Assembly (NCBI GenBank): GCA_026874595.1
Contig: CM049309.1
Coordinates: 30,445,033-30,509,032, forward strand
Reading direction: 5' to 3'
Length of the DNA: 64,000 bases
From: Sipunculus nudus
Taxonomy: Eukaryota; Annelida; Sipuncula; Golfingiida; Sipunculidae
The notes under the pieces were generated by a model, which had not been told where the DNA came from, did no database searches, and saw only the letters and a list, made by a program, of their open reading frames with translations. Positions 13,013 through 24,792 of this stretch are shown piece after piece. The translations under genes and the position numbers were made by a program. Position 1 is the first letter of the stretch, and the number at the start of each line of letters is the position of its first letter.

Positions 13013-13548
13013 TACTGACTGTCAATTAAGGTAGCAAATTGTATGCACTTTTCCACTTTTCATAAAAAGATGATGAAAAGTAAATGAAAAGCACTAAAAA
13101 GATATCATATATCAAGAAAAAATAAATGTACTCTATACAGCAAAGGGGAAATATTTCTTTTTATCAAAAGGGAGTTAAACTCATATATAAAGCATTTCTT
13201 GCATGGGAATGGATATTGTAAATACCATTGTATTACAGAAGCAATTTGATCCCCTAAGTATGGCGCTTTTTTCTCATCTAGCTATTTTAATACATTTAGT
13301 TGAAATCATGAATATTGTGATCTTGAACCAGTACAAGTTGTTGATGGTTTGCTCGCAGTCATCTCATGTCTTCCAGCTAAGAACTGGAGCTCCTCCTGCT
13401 TTCTGAGGGAGAAATCTGCATGTACGTCATCTGAGAAATCTGGACACGGGTTGATGATTTAAGTGAATGACAAACAGCAAAATGGTGATAAACAACTGTC
13501 TTCTTGAATACAGAGATTATGTACTTGATAAACAACATATCCACATAC
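13013..13548. other. AT-rich intron sequence downstream of the LamG exon
   Basis: No gene or repeat is recognised. The frame of the LamG exon reads past the donor to about 13377, but this is intronic read-through without domain-like sequence. Confidence 0.5.
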
Positions 13549-13750
13549 CTGAATTCTGCGTGTCCATGGACCAATGAAATGGAGAAGAAGTCTGAACGAG
13601 CGTTATTATAGAGTGATGAAAACAGGAGAAGGCCATTACTAGTGTCGGGTCGGAATTCAATGCTGACTTTGATGACGTGCCCTGCCCCTCGCAGCACAGG
13701 GAATGATATATAACCCTCACCCATGAACTGTGGGTATTTGACCACAATAT
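13549..13750 (-). CDS. Exon encoding the first part of a laminin G domain
   Basis: On the minus strand, an acceptor (TTGCTTTCAG) precedes 13750 and a strong donor (AG|GTATGT) follows 13549. The exon starts in phase 1 and ends in phase 2. The product runs from an IVVKYPQF stretch through ISFPVLRG, the IEFRP segment and GLLLFSS to FFSISLVHGHAEF. This is the pattern of the N-terminal beta strands of a laminin G domain (F-x-G-x-x-Y-I-x-x-P, then I-x-F-R-P...G-L-L-L-[FY], then S-L...G-x-x-x-F). The upstream exon 17589-18395 ends in phase 1 right after an EGF domain, so splicing gives an uninterrupted EGF-LamG cassette as in agrin, perlecan domain V and pikachurin. I did not find the exon for the rest of the domain. 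The role is probably extracellular matrix or receptor binding. Which family member it is cannot be decided from one partial domain. Confidence 0.85.
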
Positions 13751-14858
13751 CTGAAAGCAAACAAGTTATTGTGATAAAAATTTTTAAACAAGTTAATTTC
13801 AATAAAATATCAACACTCAGACATAACTTGATTATCTGTGCCAAGGATCATTTCCAAGCAGTTTATTATACCAGACGTTACTTGCCACTTATACTACTAC
13901 CTGACCATTCTACTTTGCTGTTTGTCCCTAACTTCATGTTAAACAAATGGTGACACTGAACTACAATATGTAATACCCAGTTGAACCTAAACTTCTTTGT
14001 GAATCTCTGTTATTTGGTTTCCATTACATCATGCCACATTTGAACCTCTGGTATTGACAAAATGATAGCTAGATAATTTTTGCTCATTCTAACAGTATCA
14101 CTGTTGTGTTGAGACTACAGCCAGGTGGAATCACCCCTATACTTCAGCTCATACAATAACCCTGCTTATTGTTAAATGAAAATGTTAAATTAAATGTTGA
14201 TTTTTATCAAATACAGGTTTATCATATAAAAACTTGTCGGAGGGTGTTTATGCATTAATTAATCAATGGCTGATTTTTATTTATCATTGAATAAAATGAT
14301 CTTCAGCTGAGAGATTATCTCTTAATTATTACAATCATATTTCACAAAAGGAGTGTATTTATTTGGTAATAAAGAAATATATATTTTTCTGGGACTTTAT
14401 TAGCAGTAAATTACAACATTCATTTGGATATCTGTGCGGCTCCCAATACTAGTCTTCCCCCTACAGAGCTGATCATATGATATATAATATGAGGGGTGAG
14501 TGTTGTGAAAGAGGACTATATATTTAACATATAGGATTCTCATTCTTCCATTAATTCTGTGAAATACTATGTGTAATACTAGCTTGTAACAATGAAATGG
14601 AGCAGTCAAATGTTACTCAGAGGTAGTTCAAGACAGGTGGAACCAGCAAAGCCAAAGAGTTAAATATGACAACTCCACAGGCATTGATTTCAAAAAGATT
14701 GTCAACTTGAAATATTTTGTATGGCTTGGTGGCTGTATTTCCTCTACCTCTCCTGCTGTTAAACTTTCAAGCTTTAAATCCTGATTGTGTTAATCCTTAC
14801 AAACACAAAACCAGAAAACCAGAACTAACTAGAATGGCTTTGTGTCCCATCCGAAACA

Positions 14859-14898
<40 letters not shown>

Positions 14899-15558
14899 CT
14901 GGATATGCACTTTAATTTTCAAAAGTTGTGAAAAACATTATTCTCTGCAGATTTGTTCTTGAAGATCAAGGTCACAGTCACCTGTGTTAAAACTTGTTGG
15001 AAATTTTAAGGGAAAATCTTCAGTACTTTTTTAAGTTATGGGGGTCAATTTAATTCCTGATTTCAGGAGATTTGACTTTGAAGTCCAAGGGCAAGGTCAC
15101 CATGAAGTTTTCAGACACCTCTGAATATGTGATGAAAAGAACTTGTATGTGAAATTAGAAGGAAAGCAGATTGTACTAAATAAGCTTTAGGGGTCATAAT
15201 TATCTAAGAATTCACAGATTTGACCTTTAAGATAACGTTCAAGGTCAAAAGATTTTGTACTTGTCAGAAAACACTGCTGAAACAACTGGTGTATCAAATG
15301 TGAAGAATTAATAATCTTCAGTACTTTGAAAGCTTTGGTCACCAGTATTCTGCGTACTCGAGGGAAAATATGCAATACATAAGTTATCATGTTAACAACA
15401 AAGGCTAATAGAAGAAGAAAAAAAACTATGTAATGAACTATAATTTGGCTTATTTGACCTTGAAGAGCCTGGTCAAGGTCACCACCTTTCAAACTCATCC
15501 AAGAACTTGGTTGAAACAAACCGGGTGTGAAATCACCCCCTTTGCTGGGTCAATAAAA
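13751..15558. other. Intron between LamG exon and the EGF exon, proximal part
   Basis: This is AT-rich sequence with a 39-base uninterrupted G run at 14860-14898. At about 14960-15490 there are diverged repeats containing AAGGTCA-type motifs that resemble the cores of the Helentron-like elements, without recognisable ends. No coding signal was found. Confidence 0.6.
14860..14898. repeat. Poly-G tract of 39 bases
   Basis: An uninterrupted run of G on the plus strand begins within AACACGGGG. Such tracts are length-unstable and error-prone in sequencing, so the exact length is uncertain. Confidence 0.9.
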
Positions 15559-16345
15559 AGTAACATCTGAGAAGGAAAACATAAAATGTTGTGGAGGATT
15601 AGAGTAACATCTGAGAAGGAAAACATTAAATGTTGTGGAGGATTAGAGTAACATCTGAGAAGGAAAACATTAAATGTTGTGGAGGGTTGAAGTTACATCT
15701 GAGAAGGAAAACATAAAATGTTGTGGAGGATTAGAGTAACATCTGAGAAGGAAAACATTAAATGTTGTGGAGGGTTCAAGTTACATCTGAGAAGGAAAAC
15801 ATTAAATGTTGTGGAGGATTAGAGTAACATCTGAGAAGGAAAACATTAAATGTTGTGGAGGGTTAAAATAACATCTGAGAAGGAAAACATTAAATGTTGT
15901 GGAGGGTTAAAGTAACATCTGAGAAGGAAAACATTAAATGTTGTGGAGGGTTAAAGTAACATCTGAGAAGGAAAACATTTAATGTTGTGGAGGGTTAAAG
16001 AAACATCTGAGAAGGAAAACATAAATTGTTGTGGAGGGTTAAAGTAACATCTGAGAAGGAAAACATTAATTGTTGTGGAGGGTTAAAGTAACATCTGAGA
16101 AGGAAAACATTAAATGTTGTGGAGGGTTAAAGTAACATCTGAGAAGGAAAACATAAATGTTGTGGAGGATTAAAGTTACATCTGAGAAGGAAAACAATAA
16201 ATGGTGTGGAGGGTTGAAGTAACACCTGAAAAGGAAAGCATTAAATGTTATGGAGGGTTAAAGTTATATCTGAGAAGGAAAACATTACATTTTTTTTCGG
16301 CTTACAGCAACATCCAAGAAGGAAAAACATCACATTTTGGAGGTA
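15559..16345. repeat. 44-bp tandem array (about 17 copies, degenerate at the right end)
   Basis: The unit contains AGTAACATCTGAGAAGGAAA followed by ACATTAAATGTTGTGGAGGG. Copies are highly similar through about 16230, then degrade with an insertion near 16288. The array lies in the 3.8-kb intron between the EGF and LamG exons. Confidence 0.95.
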
Positions 16346-17588
16346 TTATGTTTTTGTTAAAATGATTTTTAACATTGTGGGATAGGGCAATTTGTTCATT
16401 AATAATTCTTTAGTATAATTGGAGTGTACACTTGTAAATATTTATGACACATTTTGGATTGATACCCATACTAAGGTTAAGCAGGCTGGATCTGGTGATC
16501 TGGAATGTTGGTGAAGGCCCGGTATGAACCTCTGAGCGATTTCTAGTTTTTGATAAATTAACAGAAATCCTGCCAATAAAAAAAATTAACAACAATATCT
16601 GATTCATTTTAGTTTCAAGCAGTATAAGCAATAAATAACAAAACCCTGCAGAGAAACTGGAAAGGAATTTAATCATGATACTGGTACCTGAGGATAAAAT
16701 CTATGAGATTGGCTTGAACCATTGATTCTGCAGGTGTTTTTCCACCAAACTGTGGCAACAATATATTGAGATTCTTTCTTTAATAGTGACACAGGCCTGA
16801 GAATGTCTGAGCCACCAATGAGGACTTATTGATTTGGGATCAGCCAGAGCTGTTAGATATCCCCCCCTCCCCTGTGAGCATGTCAGCTGCACATTTGCTA
16901 ACCAGCGAGGAGTATGATGGCCAACATGGGACCAGGCTGGGAACAGGGATGTACATGGCAGGATGTACTGTTCATCAGGTTTATTACTGGCACCACTTCC
17001 TGACAAAGACAGCCTCTTTTATTCTGAATAATTCATTTATTTGATCTTTAAGTCCTGATGTTTTAATTAATTTTTATTTATTGATTATTGTGTTATAAAC
17101 AATTACAAAAAATAACCCCCACACTAATTTAGTACAACAGTAATTGTCTTGGTTTTTCTCGATAAAATTGTTAAGTTCCATCCCTTCAATTAAAATATGA
17201 ATTTGAATTTCTTTTTATTAGATTAAAACATTTTCCATGTGTTCTTTTATATATTTGAAATCTGAAATATCTACAATGTCTTATCTACTGACAGTGATGC
17301 ACAATGGAATTGCTAACTATAAAAGTGTTCACTGTGTCAACAGAAAATTTCTGAAACTTTTAACATATAATGGAACCCCACCAAATAACCATGCAGTTGA
17401 ATGCAGCAGGGCCAGCAGATTTGGAGTTTTGTTTCTTCCATCTTAATGACTATAATGGTTAAGGTCATCACATAGATGGCCTCACCTGACCACAAATCAT
17501 ACTGGTCACAGTCTAGAAGCATTCACTTTAATAAATCATGAATTCATCAAGAAATGGGGTTAGAACAGTTGCACTCAAAAATACTCAC
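16346..17588. other. Intron, distal part next to the EGF exon
   Basis: Mostly AT-rich. A GC-richer segment (about 16830-17010) keeps a 101-codon frame open on the minus strand (16701-17006) and another on the plus strand. Neither shows a domain, repeat or convincing splice junction that I recognise. It may be an old element remnant. Confidence 0.4.
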
Positions 17589-18395
17589 CATTTTGGCAAA
17601 ATTCCCCGGTTGTGCCAAGTGGACACCTACATCTGTGGACTTTCCTGATCTTGTCATAGAAGCAGCGTCCATTTGCTCGACACCTGAGCTGTGTACATGA
17701 CTGTGTCCTGCTGGCAGCTGGTGAGCTGGACTGCAGGACCTCGTTGTTCCTGACAATAGCATTATCTTTCTGAGGCTCGTCTGTTATGTGTGACATCACC
17801 GGTTTTAGAGCCTTATTACGGCTTTTTCCAGGTTTGTACTTGTTCTTCCCACGGTGCTTTCCCTTTTGCTTGCCTTTCCTGTTTTTCCCAAACCTGTTCT
17901 TAGACTTGTACTTGGGTTTTGATTTTGACTTTGTCTTGAATGTGGACTTCATTTTACCGGGCTTGATAGACCATCGGGACTGACCACCTTGTTTGGTTTT
18001 GCCAGCATTTTCAGCTCGACTGTAAGATGAAAGACCGTTCTTGTGGAGTTCTATTGGCTTCCCTTCCCCAACAACAGTGTTTTCTCCAACTTCTTCTCCA
18101 TCTCCCTCAATTTCTTCATCCTCGTCAGATTCATCATCTTTGGCTTCAGCAGCAAGCATATTGACCCAGGCATTAGTGGCCTCCTTATCCTCAGCCTCCG
18201 CATCCCCATCTTCATATTCTGCTTCTTCTTCTGGGTCAGTAATCTCCTCCTCTTCTCCCTCCTCTGCCTCTTCATCCAGTTCCTCATCCAGATCCTCCGA
18301 ATCATCTTCCATTACAGGCGGATGTTCTCCATCCAGCTCTTCTAATTCATTCTCCAGCTCAGGACTTAATCCTGGCTGTTCTTCTTTTGGGATTT
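17589..18395 (-). CDS. Exon: acidic block, lysine-rich block and EGF-like domain of a secreted matrix-type protein
   Basis: On the minus strand, the acceptor TTATTATTTTAG precedes 18395 and the donor G|GTGAGT follows 17589. The exon is 807 bp, phase 1 at both ends, encoding 269 residues. Residues of about 1-120 are strongly acidic, with runs such as EEAEEGEEEE. Residues of about 150-205 are strongly basic, with K-S-K and G-K repeats such as GKQKGKHRGKNKYKPGK. A short linker leads to a canonical EGF-like domain at about 231-266 with spacing C-x4-C-x5-C-x10-C-x-C-x8-C. The next exon (13549-13750) continues into a laminin G domain. Adjacent long blocks of opposite charge are unusual in agrin, perlecan or pikachurin, and could bind ions or polyanions or pair with each other (inference). 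No calcium-binding EGF signature is visible. The charged blocks have no diagnostic homology I can name. Confidence 0.88.
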
Positions 18396-19112
18396 CTAAA
18401 ATAATAAAACAAACTCCTTAAAATTATTTATAATACACATATAATTATAATATATAAAAATTTTCTACAGGCCTTTAGGCCAGCTCAAAATAATGTATCC
18501 ATACCATGTGCTGCAACTTTTAAAAAATACCCCAAGGAATAACTTTTGTCCTCATTAACAGATCCTGCAACAAACATCGGTTGGCCTATGGAATTTGACA
18601 TGCTGAATTTGACATATAACCAGAGGCCATTACACACAAATACAATCCACATTAACCCTATTTGAGGTTTCCAAAGAGATTTTACCAAAAGCGGTTTACA
18701 TGTGAAACCCTGCCCTGGATCCAAACCTGGAATTGTAGTCCGTCACAGTGTACAGTCTAAAATACTTGTAAAATGATTAAAATATAAGACATTGTAGATG
18801 GCACCACCCATCTTTCACTGCACAGAAAGCTTCCCTATCAAAAGCAAAAAAGTTCTCAAGAAAACAAAAGTTCCTGTGAAATCTACCAGAAAGAACCTGA
18901 GTAAATACTCTGTGGTGATTGAGAAGATAGCAAGGATAACTCAAATTCACTCTTGAACCCTAGTGTAGGCTTTAATCATCAGAAAACTGGACATATCACC
19001 TACAAAAAAGAAACAAAAACTACTACTACTACTACAAATGCATAAGAAACAAAAAAACTACAATGACTGCACAGAAATGAGTTCATACAGATCACAATAT
19101 ACTCTATTCTAA
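18396..19112. other. Intron sequence upstream of the acidic/EGF exon
   Basis: AT-rich, with a short (CTA)n run at 19020-19035. No gene was recognised. Confidence 0.5.
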
Positions 19113-20325
19113 ACAAGGCCTACAGGCCTTATGCGAACCTGTGCAATGAGATTACACCAGGTATAATGCCTCAGTGCTGGACCATTACTTTTCAAGAACA
19201 TGTGTAACATGCAATTATTAAACACTTAGAACAAGAAACAAACAAACATCACTGCTGAAATTCTAGCATGGGTGCACACACATCACAAAAACTAGAATAC
19301 AGGTAGTCAACAAGCGACTACTTATACCCACCAAAATCAGAATGGGACGGGTGAAGTGAGGCATTGATTGAGTGGCAAGGGGAAATAGAGTGGAGTGTGT
19401 TGCATAATAGCCTGAATGCCTGCAGCCGAAATGTGTATGTAGGTTGCGCTACCTACCACAAAAGCCAGAAAGCTGTCCAAGATGTATAAACCTGCAAAAT
19501 TTCAGGTGGATAAGTCAAACCACTGTCGAGATTTGAGTGAATTTAGCCCACGGCAGACAAACATACGGATGCTGTGCAAAAAAGGTGGCAGTCGGCGCCA
19601 TCAATTTTGTGTATGATTAAGAGCTATGTGAGATCTATACACATGTAAAATTTCAGGGGGATATGTCAAACCAATCTCAGATATAAGCCTGAATGTTTGC
19701 AACGTATACATAAATGTAGGTGGCACCACCTGCCAAAAAATTGAGAAAGCTATCCAAGATGTATAAACCTGCAAAGTTTTAGGCAGATATGTCAAACCAC
19801 TGCCAAGATATGAGTGATTTTATCCCACAGCAAACAAACAGACGGACACTTTGCAAAAATGATTCCAGGTGGCACCACCAGTTTTGCGTATGATAAAGAG
19901 CTATGTGAGATCTATAAACATGCAAAATTTTTGCCCAATCAGTCAAATGTTTCCAAAAATATGAGCTTGGATGTCTGCAGCGTAAAATTTGAATGTAAGT
20001 GGCGCCACCTGCATTTAAATCAAGAAAGCTGTCAAGGATGTATAAACCTGCAAATTTCAGGTGGATAAGTCAAACCACTGCCAAGATATGAGTGTTTTTA
20101 TCCCAAAGCAGATGAACAGATGGACGCTGGCCAAAAATCTAAGAAAATGCAGTTAGAAAAAAAATAAATAAATGATGACAGATGACTGATTATTTGCAAA
20201 AAATTTGGTGATGCTCGCTCCTGCCATTTTTGAGATAGGTATGGTTAACTAGAGACGACGCACGATGCACTGAAGCACAATGTACGATGCAGCAATATTG
20301 CATAAGCTCACAGGTTTGCTAAAAA
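19113..20325 (+). mobile_element. Family C Helentron-like element (C2) interrupted by family B sequence
   Basis: The 5' end ACAAGGCCTACAGGCC then GCGAACCTGTG (19133-19143) matches C1 over about 170 bp. The 3' end is CATAAGCTCACAGGTTTGC then TAAAAA (20301-20325). At 19291, within a CACAAAAAC context also present in C1, the sequence switches to a family B 5' end. Family B core runs to about 20110, then the C tail resumes. Confidence 0.65.
19291..20110 (+). mobile_element. Family B element, 5' part and cores (B5), 3' end missing
   Basis: It begins ACTAGAATACAGGTAGTC followed by AACAAGCGACTAC, then the conserved GGTGAAGTGAGGCATTGATT region. Three core repeats follow, with GGTGGCGCCACC-like palindromes near 19725, 19868 and 20000. 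The characteristic B terminator hairpin (GTATCCGC...GCGGATAC) is absent. Confidence 0.6.
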
Positions 20326-20464
20326 TCTTATGATTTTTTAGATGACAAATCTTTTGGAAAAAAAATTGGTGATGCTAGCTCCTGCCCTTTTTGAGATAGC
20401 TATGAAGCACGACGGACAACGGACGACGCCACACCATTTCATAAGCTCACAGATTTGCTAAAAA
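20326..20464 (+). mobile_element. Second, tandem copy of the family C 3' tail
   Basis: Directly after the C2 terminus, a second GGTGATGCTAGCTCCTGCC...GAGATAGCTATG segment leads through an ACGGACAACGGACGACG stretch to CATAAGCTCACAGATTTGC and TAAAAA. It is a tail-only duplicate without a 5' end. Confidence 0.65.
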
Positions 20465-20531
20465 TGCAAAGTTTTTTCAAACAGTTGAAAGATATAGTTC
20501 CAATAATCTGGGAATTCTGCATCCAGTCATT

Positions 20532-20584
20532 GTGTCTAGACATCTAGACGCTGTGTCTAGACGTCTAGACAGATTGTCTAGACA
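20532..20584. repeat. Cluster of TCTAGAC palindromic heptamers
   Basis: Five copies of TCTAGAC, each containing the palindrome TCTAGA or CTAG, lie within 53 bp in spaced pairs (TCTAGACATCTAGAC and TCTAGACGTCTAGAC), followed by a single copy. The segment is able to fold on itself. Confidence 0.8.
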
Positions 20585-20965
20585 CCCGCCAGAGCCAGAT
20601 AGGTTGCCATGGTGATGTCTGGACCCCACCTGGTTGTACTGAGTGACTTCTTGACTTGGCTGCTGAAACTCAGCATGTTGTCAAATCTGTGTTCAAACAC
20701 AGAAAGCCTTTTTCAATAGGCTTCACTACTTTTTTAAAGCTGTATTTACCCAATCTATTCTTATAAAACTGGCAGAACACTACCATAGAATAATTCAGAA
20801 ATAAGTTTAAACCAATCAGCTTAACAGTTTCATCATAAATCGTTTTATAAGCTAGAAGAGTTTAAAATTACATTTTTGCTTGTAAAAAACAGATCAATGT
20901 AGGTGGCGCCACCAATACCTCAATTTCAGATATGACATATGTGACAAACATTGGTATAAAATTAG

Positions 20966-22546
20966 AGTATCCCCAGACAATTAATTCCCCCCATCCTTTA
21001 AGAATAGGCCTTCCATCTTCAGCAACAATTAATATCAGACCACACTCATAGAAAAGGTCACTCTCATAGAAAAGGTCATGACCCCAATTTCAATATACAT
21101 CATCCCCTAACCCATGTGTATGTATATGCATAATATGGAAGAATTCTGTCCATTAGTTTTTGACTTTTGACTTATAATGCTCACAGTACTGTTAAGTGGC
21201 TATGATGGGGTATTAAACGGCACAAAAACAAGTAAAAGAATAACAGGTGGCGCCACCTGTTTCTGGTACATGACAATACTATCCAAGATCTTCGGTCAAG
21301 TTGATTTTTGGACCAATCCATGCATCCCTTATTGAGATATTAATGATTTTGTGTAATTTTCACCATATATGGCAATATTCAAGGTCAAGGCCACTCTAAT
21401 AGGAAAGGTCATGACCCCAATATATATATACATCATCCCATGACCCATGTCTATGTATATGCATAATATGAAAGAAATCTGTCCATTAGTTTTTGACTTA
21501 TAATGCTCACAGTACTGTTAAGTGGCAATGATGGGGGTATTAAACGGCACAAAAACAAGTAAAAGAATAACAGGTGGCACCACCTGTTTCCGGTACATGA
21601 CATTACTATCCAAGATCTTCGGTCAAGTTGATTTTTGGACCAATCCATGCATCCCTTATTGAGAAATTAATGATTTTGTGTGATTTTTACCATATATGGC
21701 AATATTCAAGGTCAAGGCCACTCTCATAGAAAAGGTCATGACCCAAATTTAAATAAACATCATCCCATAACCCATATCTATGTATATGCATAATATGAAA
21801 GAAATCTGTCCATTAGTTTTTGACTTAAAATGCTCACAGTACTGTTAAGTGGCGATGATGGGGATATTAAACGGCACAAAAACAAATAAAAGAATAACAG
21901 GTGGCACCACCTGTTTCATGTACATGACATTACTATCCATGATCTTTGGTCAAGTTGATATTTGGACCAATCCATGCATCCCTTATTGAGAAATTAATGA
22001 TTTTGTGTGATTTTTACCAGACTTGGCAATATTCAAGGTCAAGGCCACTCTCATAGAAAATGTCATGACCCCAATTTAAATAAACATCATCCCATAACCC
22101 ATATCTATGTATATGCATAATATAAAGGAAATCTGTCCATTAGTTTTTGACTTATAATGCTTACAGTACTGTCAAGTAGCAATTTTGTGGGTATTAAACG
22201 GCACAAAAACAAGTAAAGAATAATAGGTGGCGCCACCAGTTTCTGGAACATGACAACCCTATTCATGATCTTCCATCAACTTGATTTTGGGATCAATCCA
22301 TGCAAGATTTCTTGAGATATTTAAGAATTTGTGTGATTTTCCCCAAAATTGGACCTATTCAAGGTCAAGGACACTCTCCTAGTCAAGGTCATGACCTTAT
22401 TTTATATAGGCGTCTTCCTCTCACCCAGATCTATACATATACCAAGTTTGGTAAAGATCTGTGAAATATTTTTTGAGTTATCGCGCCAACAAGATTTATA
22501 TGCGGCAGCAGGGGGACCGGTATGAAAACATAGTATCCCCCGACTA
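20966..22546 (+). mobile_element. Inserted element F built of 327-bp tandem repeats
   Basis: It begins AGAGTATCCCCAGAC and ends CATAGTATCCCCCGAC. It interrupts C3, because the sequence on either side aligns with continuous C1 sequence (about 4876-4895), with a small loss of roughly 15 bp at the junction. Inside are four ~327-bp repeats, each with a GGTGGCGCCACCTG or GGTGGCACCACCTG palindrome (near 21245, 21572, 21899 and 22225) and with motifs AAGGTCATGACCC and CCATTAGTTTTTGACT. GAAAACATAGTATCC near the end is also shared with the family B terminus. Confidence 0.6.
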
Positions 22547-22935
22547 GCCATTTCTGAATTTTTAATTTTAGTGTGCTTTTTGGACAGATGACTAAGTTCA
22601 ACCTCCTGTAATTCAGCCAAAAATCTCTGAACTAGAATCATTCGACCTGGGATCATTTCTGTGAAATATTGGACAATTTGGCTGGACAGTCTCGGAGAAG
22701 AAGATTTTAAAGCTTTTTAGGCTTTTTCCCTATAAAATCTAAGAAAATGCAGTTAGAAAAAAAATAAACAAAAACCAATAGAGTTTTTCAGATGACTGAT
22801 TATTTGCAAAAAATTTGGTGGTGCTGGCTCCTGCCATTTTTGAGATAGCTATGGTTAACGTACAGACGACGCACGACACACAACGTACAACTGACGCTGC
22901 TGCACCATGGCATAAGCTCACAGGTTCCCTAAAAA

Positions 22936-24792
22936 GGAATCGGCTGGTGCTTAAAATAGTCTGAAATTCCCATCCCAGGTTGTCCTATGATCAATATAAA
23001 GGTGACAGCTGGGGAAGTTTTCAACTATTTATGTGAAAAAAGAGCCTAAATTAAGAGACAGAAATAAAAGACATTTCACTATAGTAAACTAATATTTTGC
23101 ACATTGTTGATAAACGGTTGTGTAAGAGTGATATGTGACTGTAAGAATGTAGGCATGTCATCAGGTAGTATGTAAAAAACACATGAAGCCCTGCCATTTT
23201 GTATCAGGATTTATCAATGGCTACTGTTAACCAGACAATGAATTAATGACACTGTATTACCACTAAATTTTTTTATTACCACTGATGATTTGAAGTTTGA
23301 ACTAACCAAATTCCCTCTTTTTAACTGAACAAAATCAATCCTATTTAGTTCAGTTCAAATCAATCAGTTTATCAGACAGACTGATGCTCTGTCAAATGAA
23401 GCTTCAACTTCCATCTTTGTAATTTGTGACAACTCAGAGTCCGTCATTTTTTTACTTCAGTAAGAAATATGATGAAGTTCCTTTAACATGTTAAAAGGGG
23501 CATTTCCAGTCCAAAGAAAATTATGCCTCAATGTCAGCTTGAATGTCAGATGAGCAAACAAGATACATATATTTCTGATGTTATGAAGCTCAGGACATGA
23601 GCATCTGTCAGTCTTGAAACATTTTTGTTTTATTTTTCTCATGACAGCTGGACGTGAAGGCTAATTTTGAAAATACATGACAAACCAATTATCAGATACA
23701 ACACAGAGTCCCCAAGGATATATTTCTATCCGTCGTGAGCCCCGTCTTCTCCAGCTGTCTGGGTTCACAGTCAGCCTCCTATTTGAGAACAAAGTGGTCC
23801 GTAACATTACATTTGCTGATAGCAGATGGGATTCAGAAACTTCTTTGTCACAGTACAGATCATGCACCGCAAGATAATGTTTTATTGACTGCCTGGTCCT
23901 TTCTGCTGTAACTATAAATTCATTTCTGACTTATCTTACACCTCCTGAGAATGCACATTTTCGATATACAGCTCTCTAACTCCAGCCCAGTTGCTGCTAC
24001 CATTGGCGCCAGCATGTCTCTCATAAAAACAAGATAACACTCCATGGGATAATGCTGTCCAATCCAATATCACCTAGCAGGCCATCCAGCCTTACTGACA
24101 AAAGCAGACTTAACAATACTTATGGAGTCCATTTTGAAATGCTTTTCTTTGGCATGTTCAGATCTTTTCAGTATTATACTATAGACTGGTTCCACTTGAT
24201 GACAGATCAAAAAATAAAAGCATGGACATGGCAAGTCTTACAGTTGCTCAGTGGTTACTAAGATATCAATAAGACATAATCAGTGAAAATGTAATTTAAA
24301 TGAGACACTCCAAGAAATCCAGATAGCAGAATTAACATGCATGCAGAATGAGTCAGCTTAGAACACTCCATTCAAATCAGTAACAACTTTATGCAATGAC
24401 ACATTTTCCTCATATATAAAATAATATGGTTAGGACTTGAGAGGAAGAGGGGGGTGGGGAACGGTTGAATTTCTTACTCCTCAAGAACAATAGTTAATAC
24501 CAACCCTTAACTCCAGTACTACAGCTCAAATCTGGAGTGTGTCTCACATGTATGTATATGTATATTATGGATTCTGTTACTTCTGTTAATTTCACTTGCA
24601 CCTGCTATTTGTAACTTATCTGTTTGGATTAAACAGAGGGTACATACATCCCTTACATGTTAAACTCTTGTTGTTTCAATGTGATTATTGTAGGAATTCC
24701 CTTTTTGTCATATGAGTTATCTGGTCAATGTATCTCCAAACTGAAACAATAAATTGAACTTAACTGACTTGAATATGGCATGGAAAGATATG
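22936..24792. other. AT-rich tract without recognised genes
   Basis: Overlapping open frames of 66-68 codons occur on both strands at 23661-23877, where the sequence is GC-richer than its surroundings. No domain or good exon boundaries were recognised. Confidence 0.45.

Larger units (their letters stand above)
20465..22935 (+). mobile_element. Family C element remnant (C3), split by an inserted element F
   Basis: Left part: core with GGTGGCGCCACC at 20902-20913, matching C1 around 4820, to about 20965. Right part: from about 22547 (TTTCTGAATTTTAATTTTAG, matching C1 near 4900) to the 3' tail CATAAGCTCACAGGTTCCC then TAAAAA at 22911-22935. No family C 5' end was found, so the left boundary is arbitrary. 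The sequence between the two parts is element F. Confidence 0.5.

Noticed and set aside
18041-18421. Plus-strand serine-rich frame opposite the acidic exon
   Set aside because: It is the antisense shadow of the Glu/Asp-rich exon, which has splice sites and an EGF domain on the minus strand.
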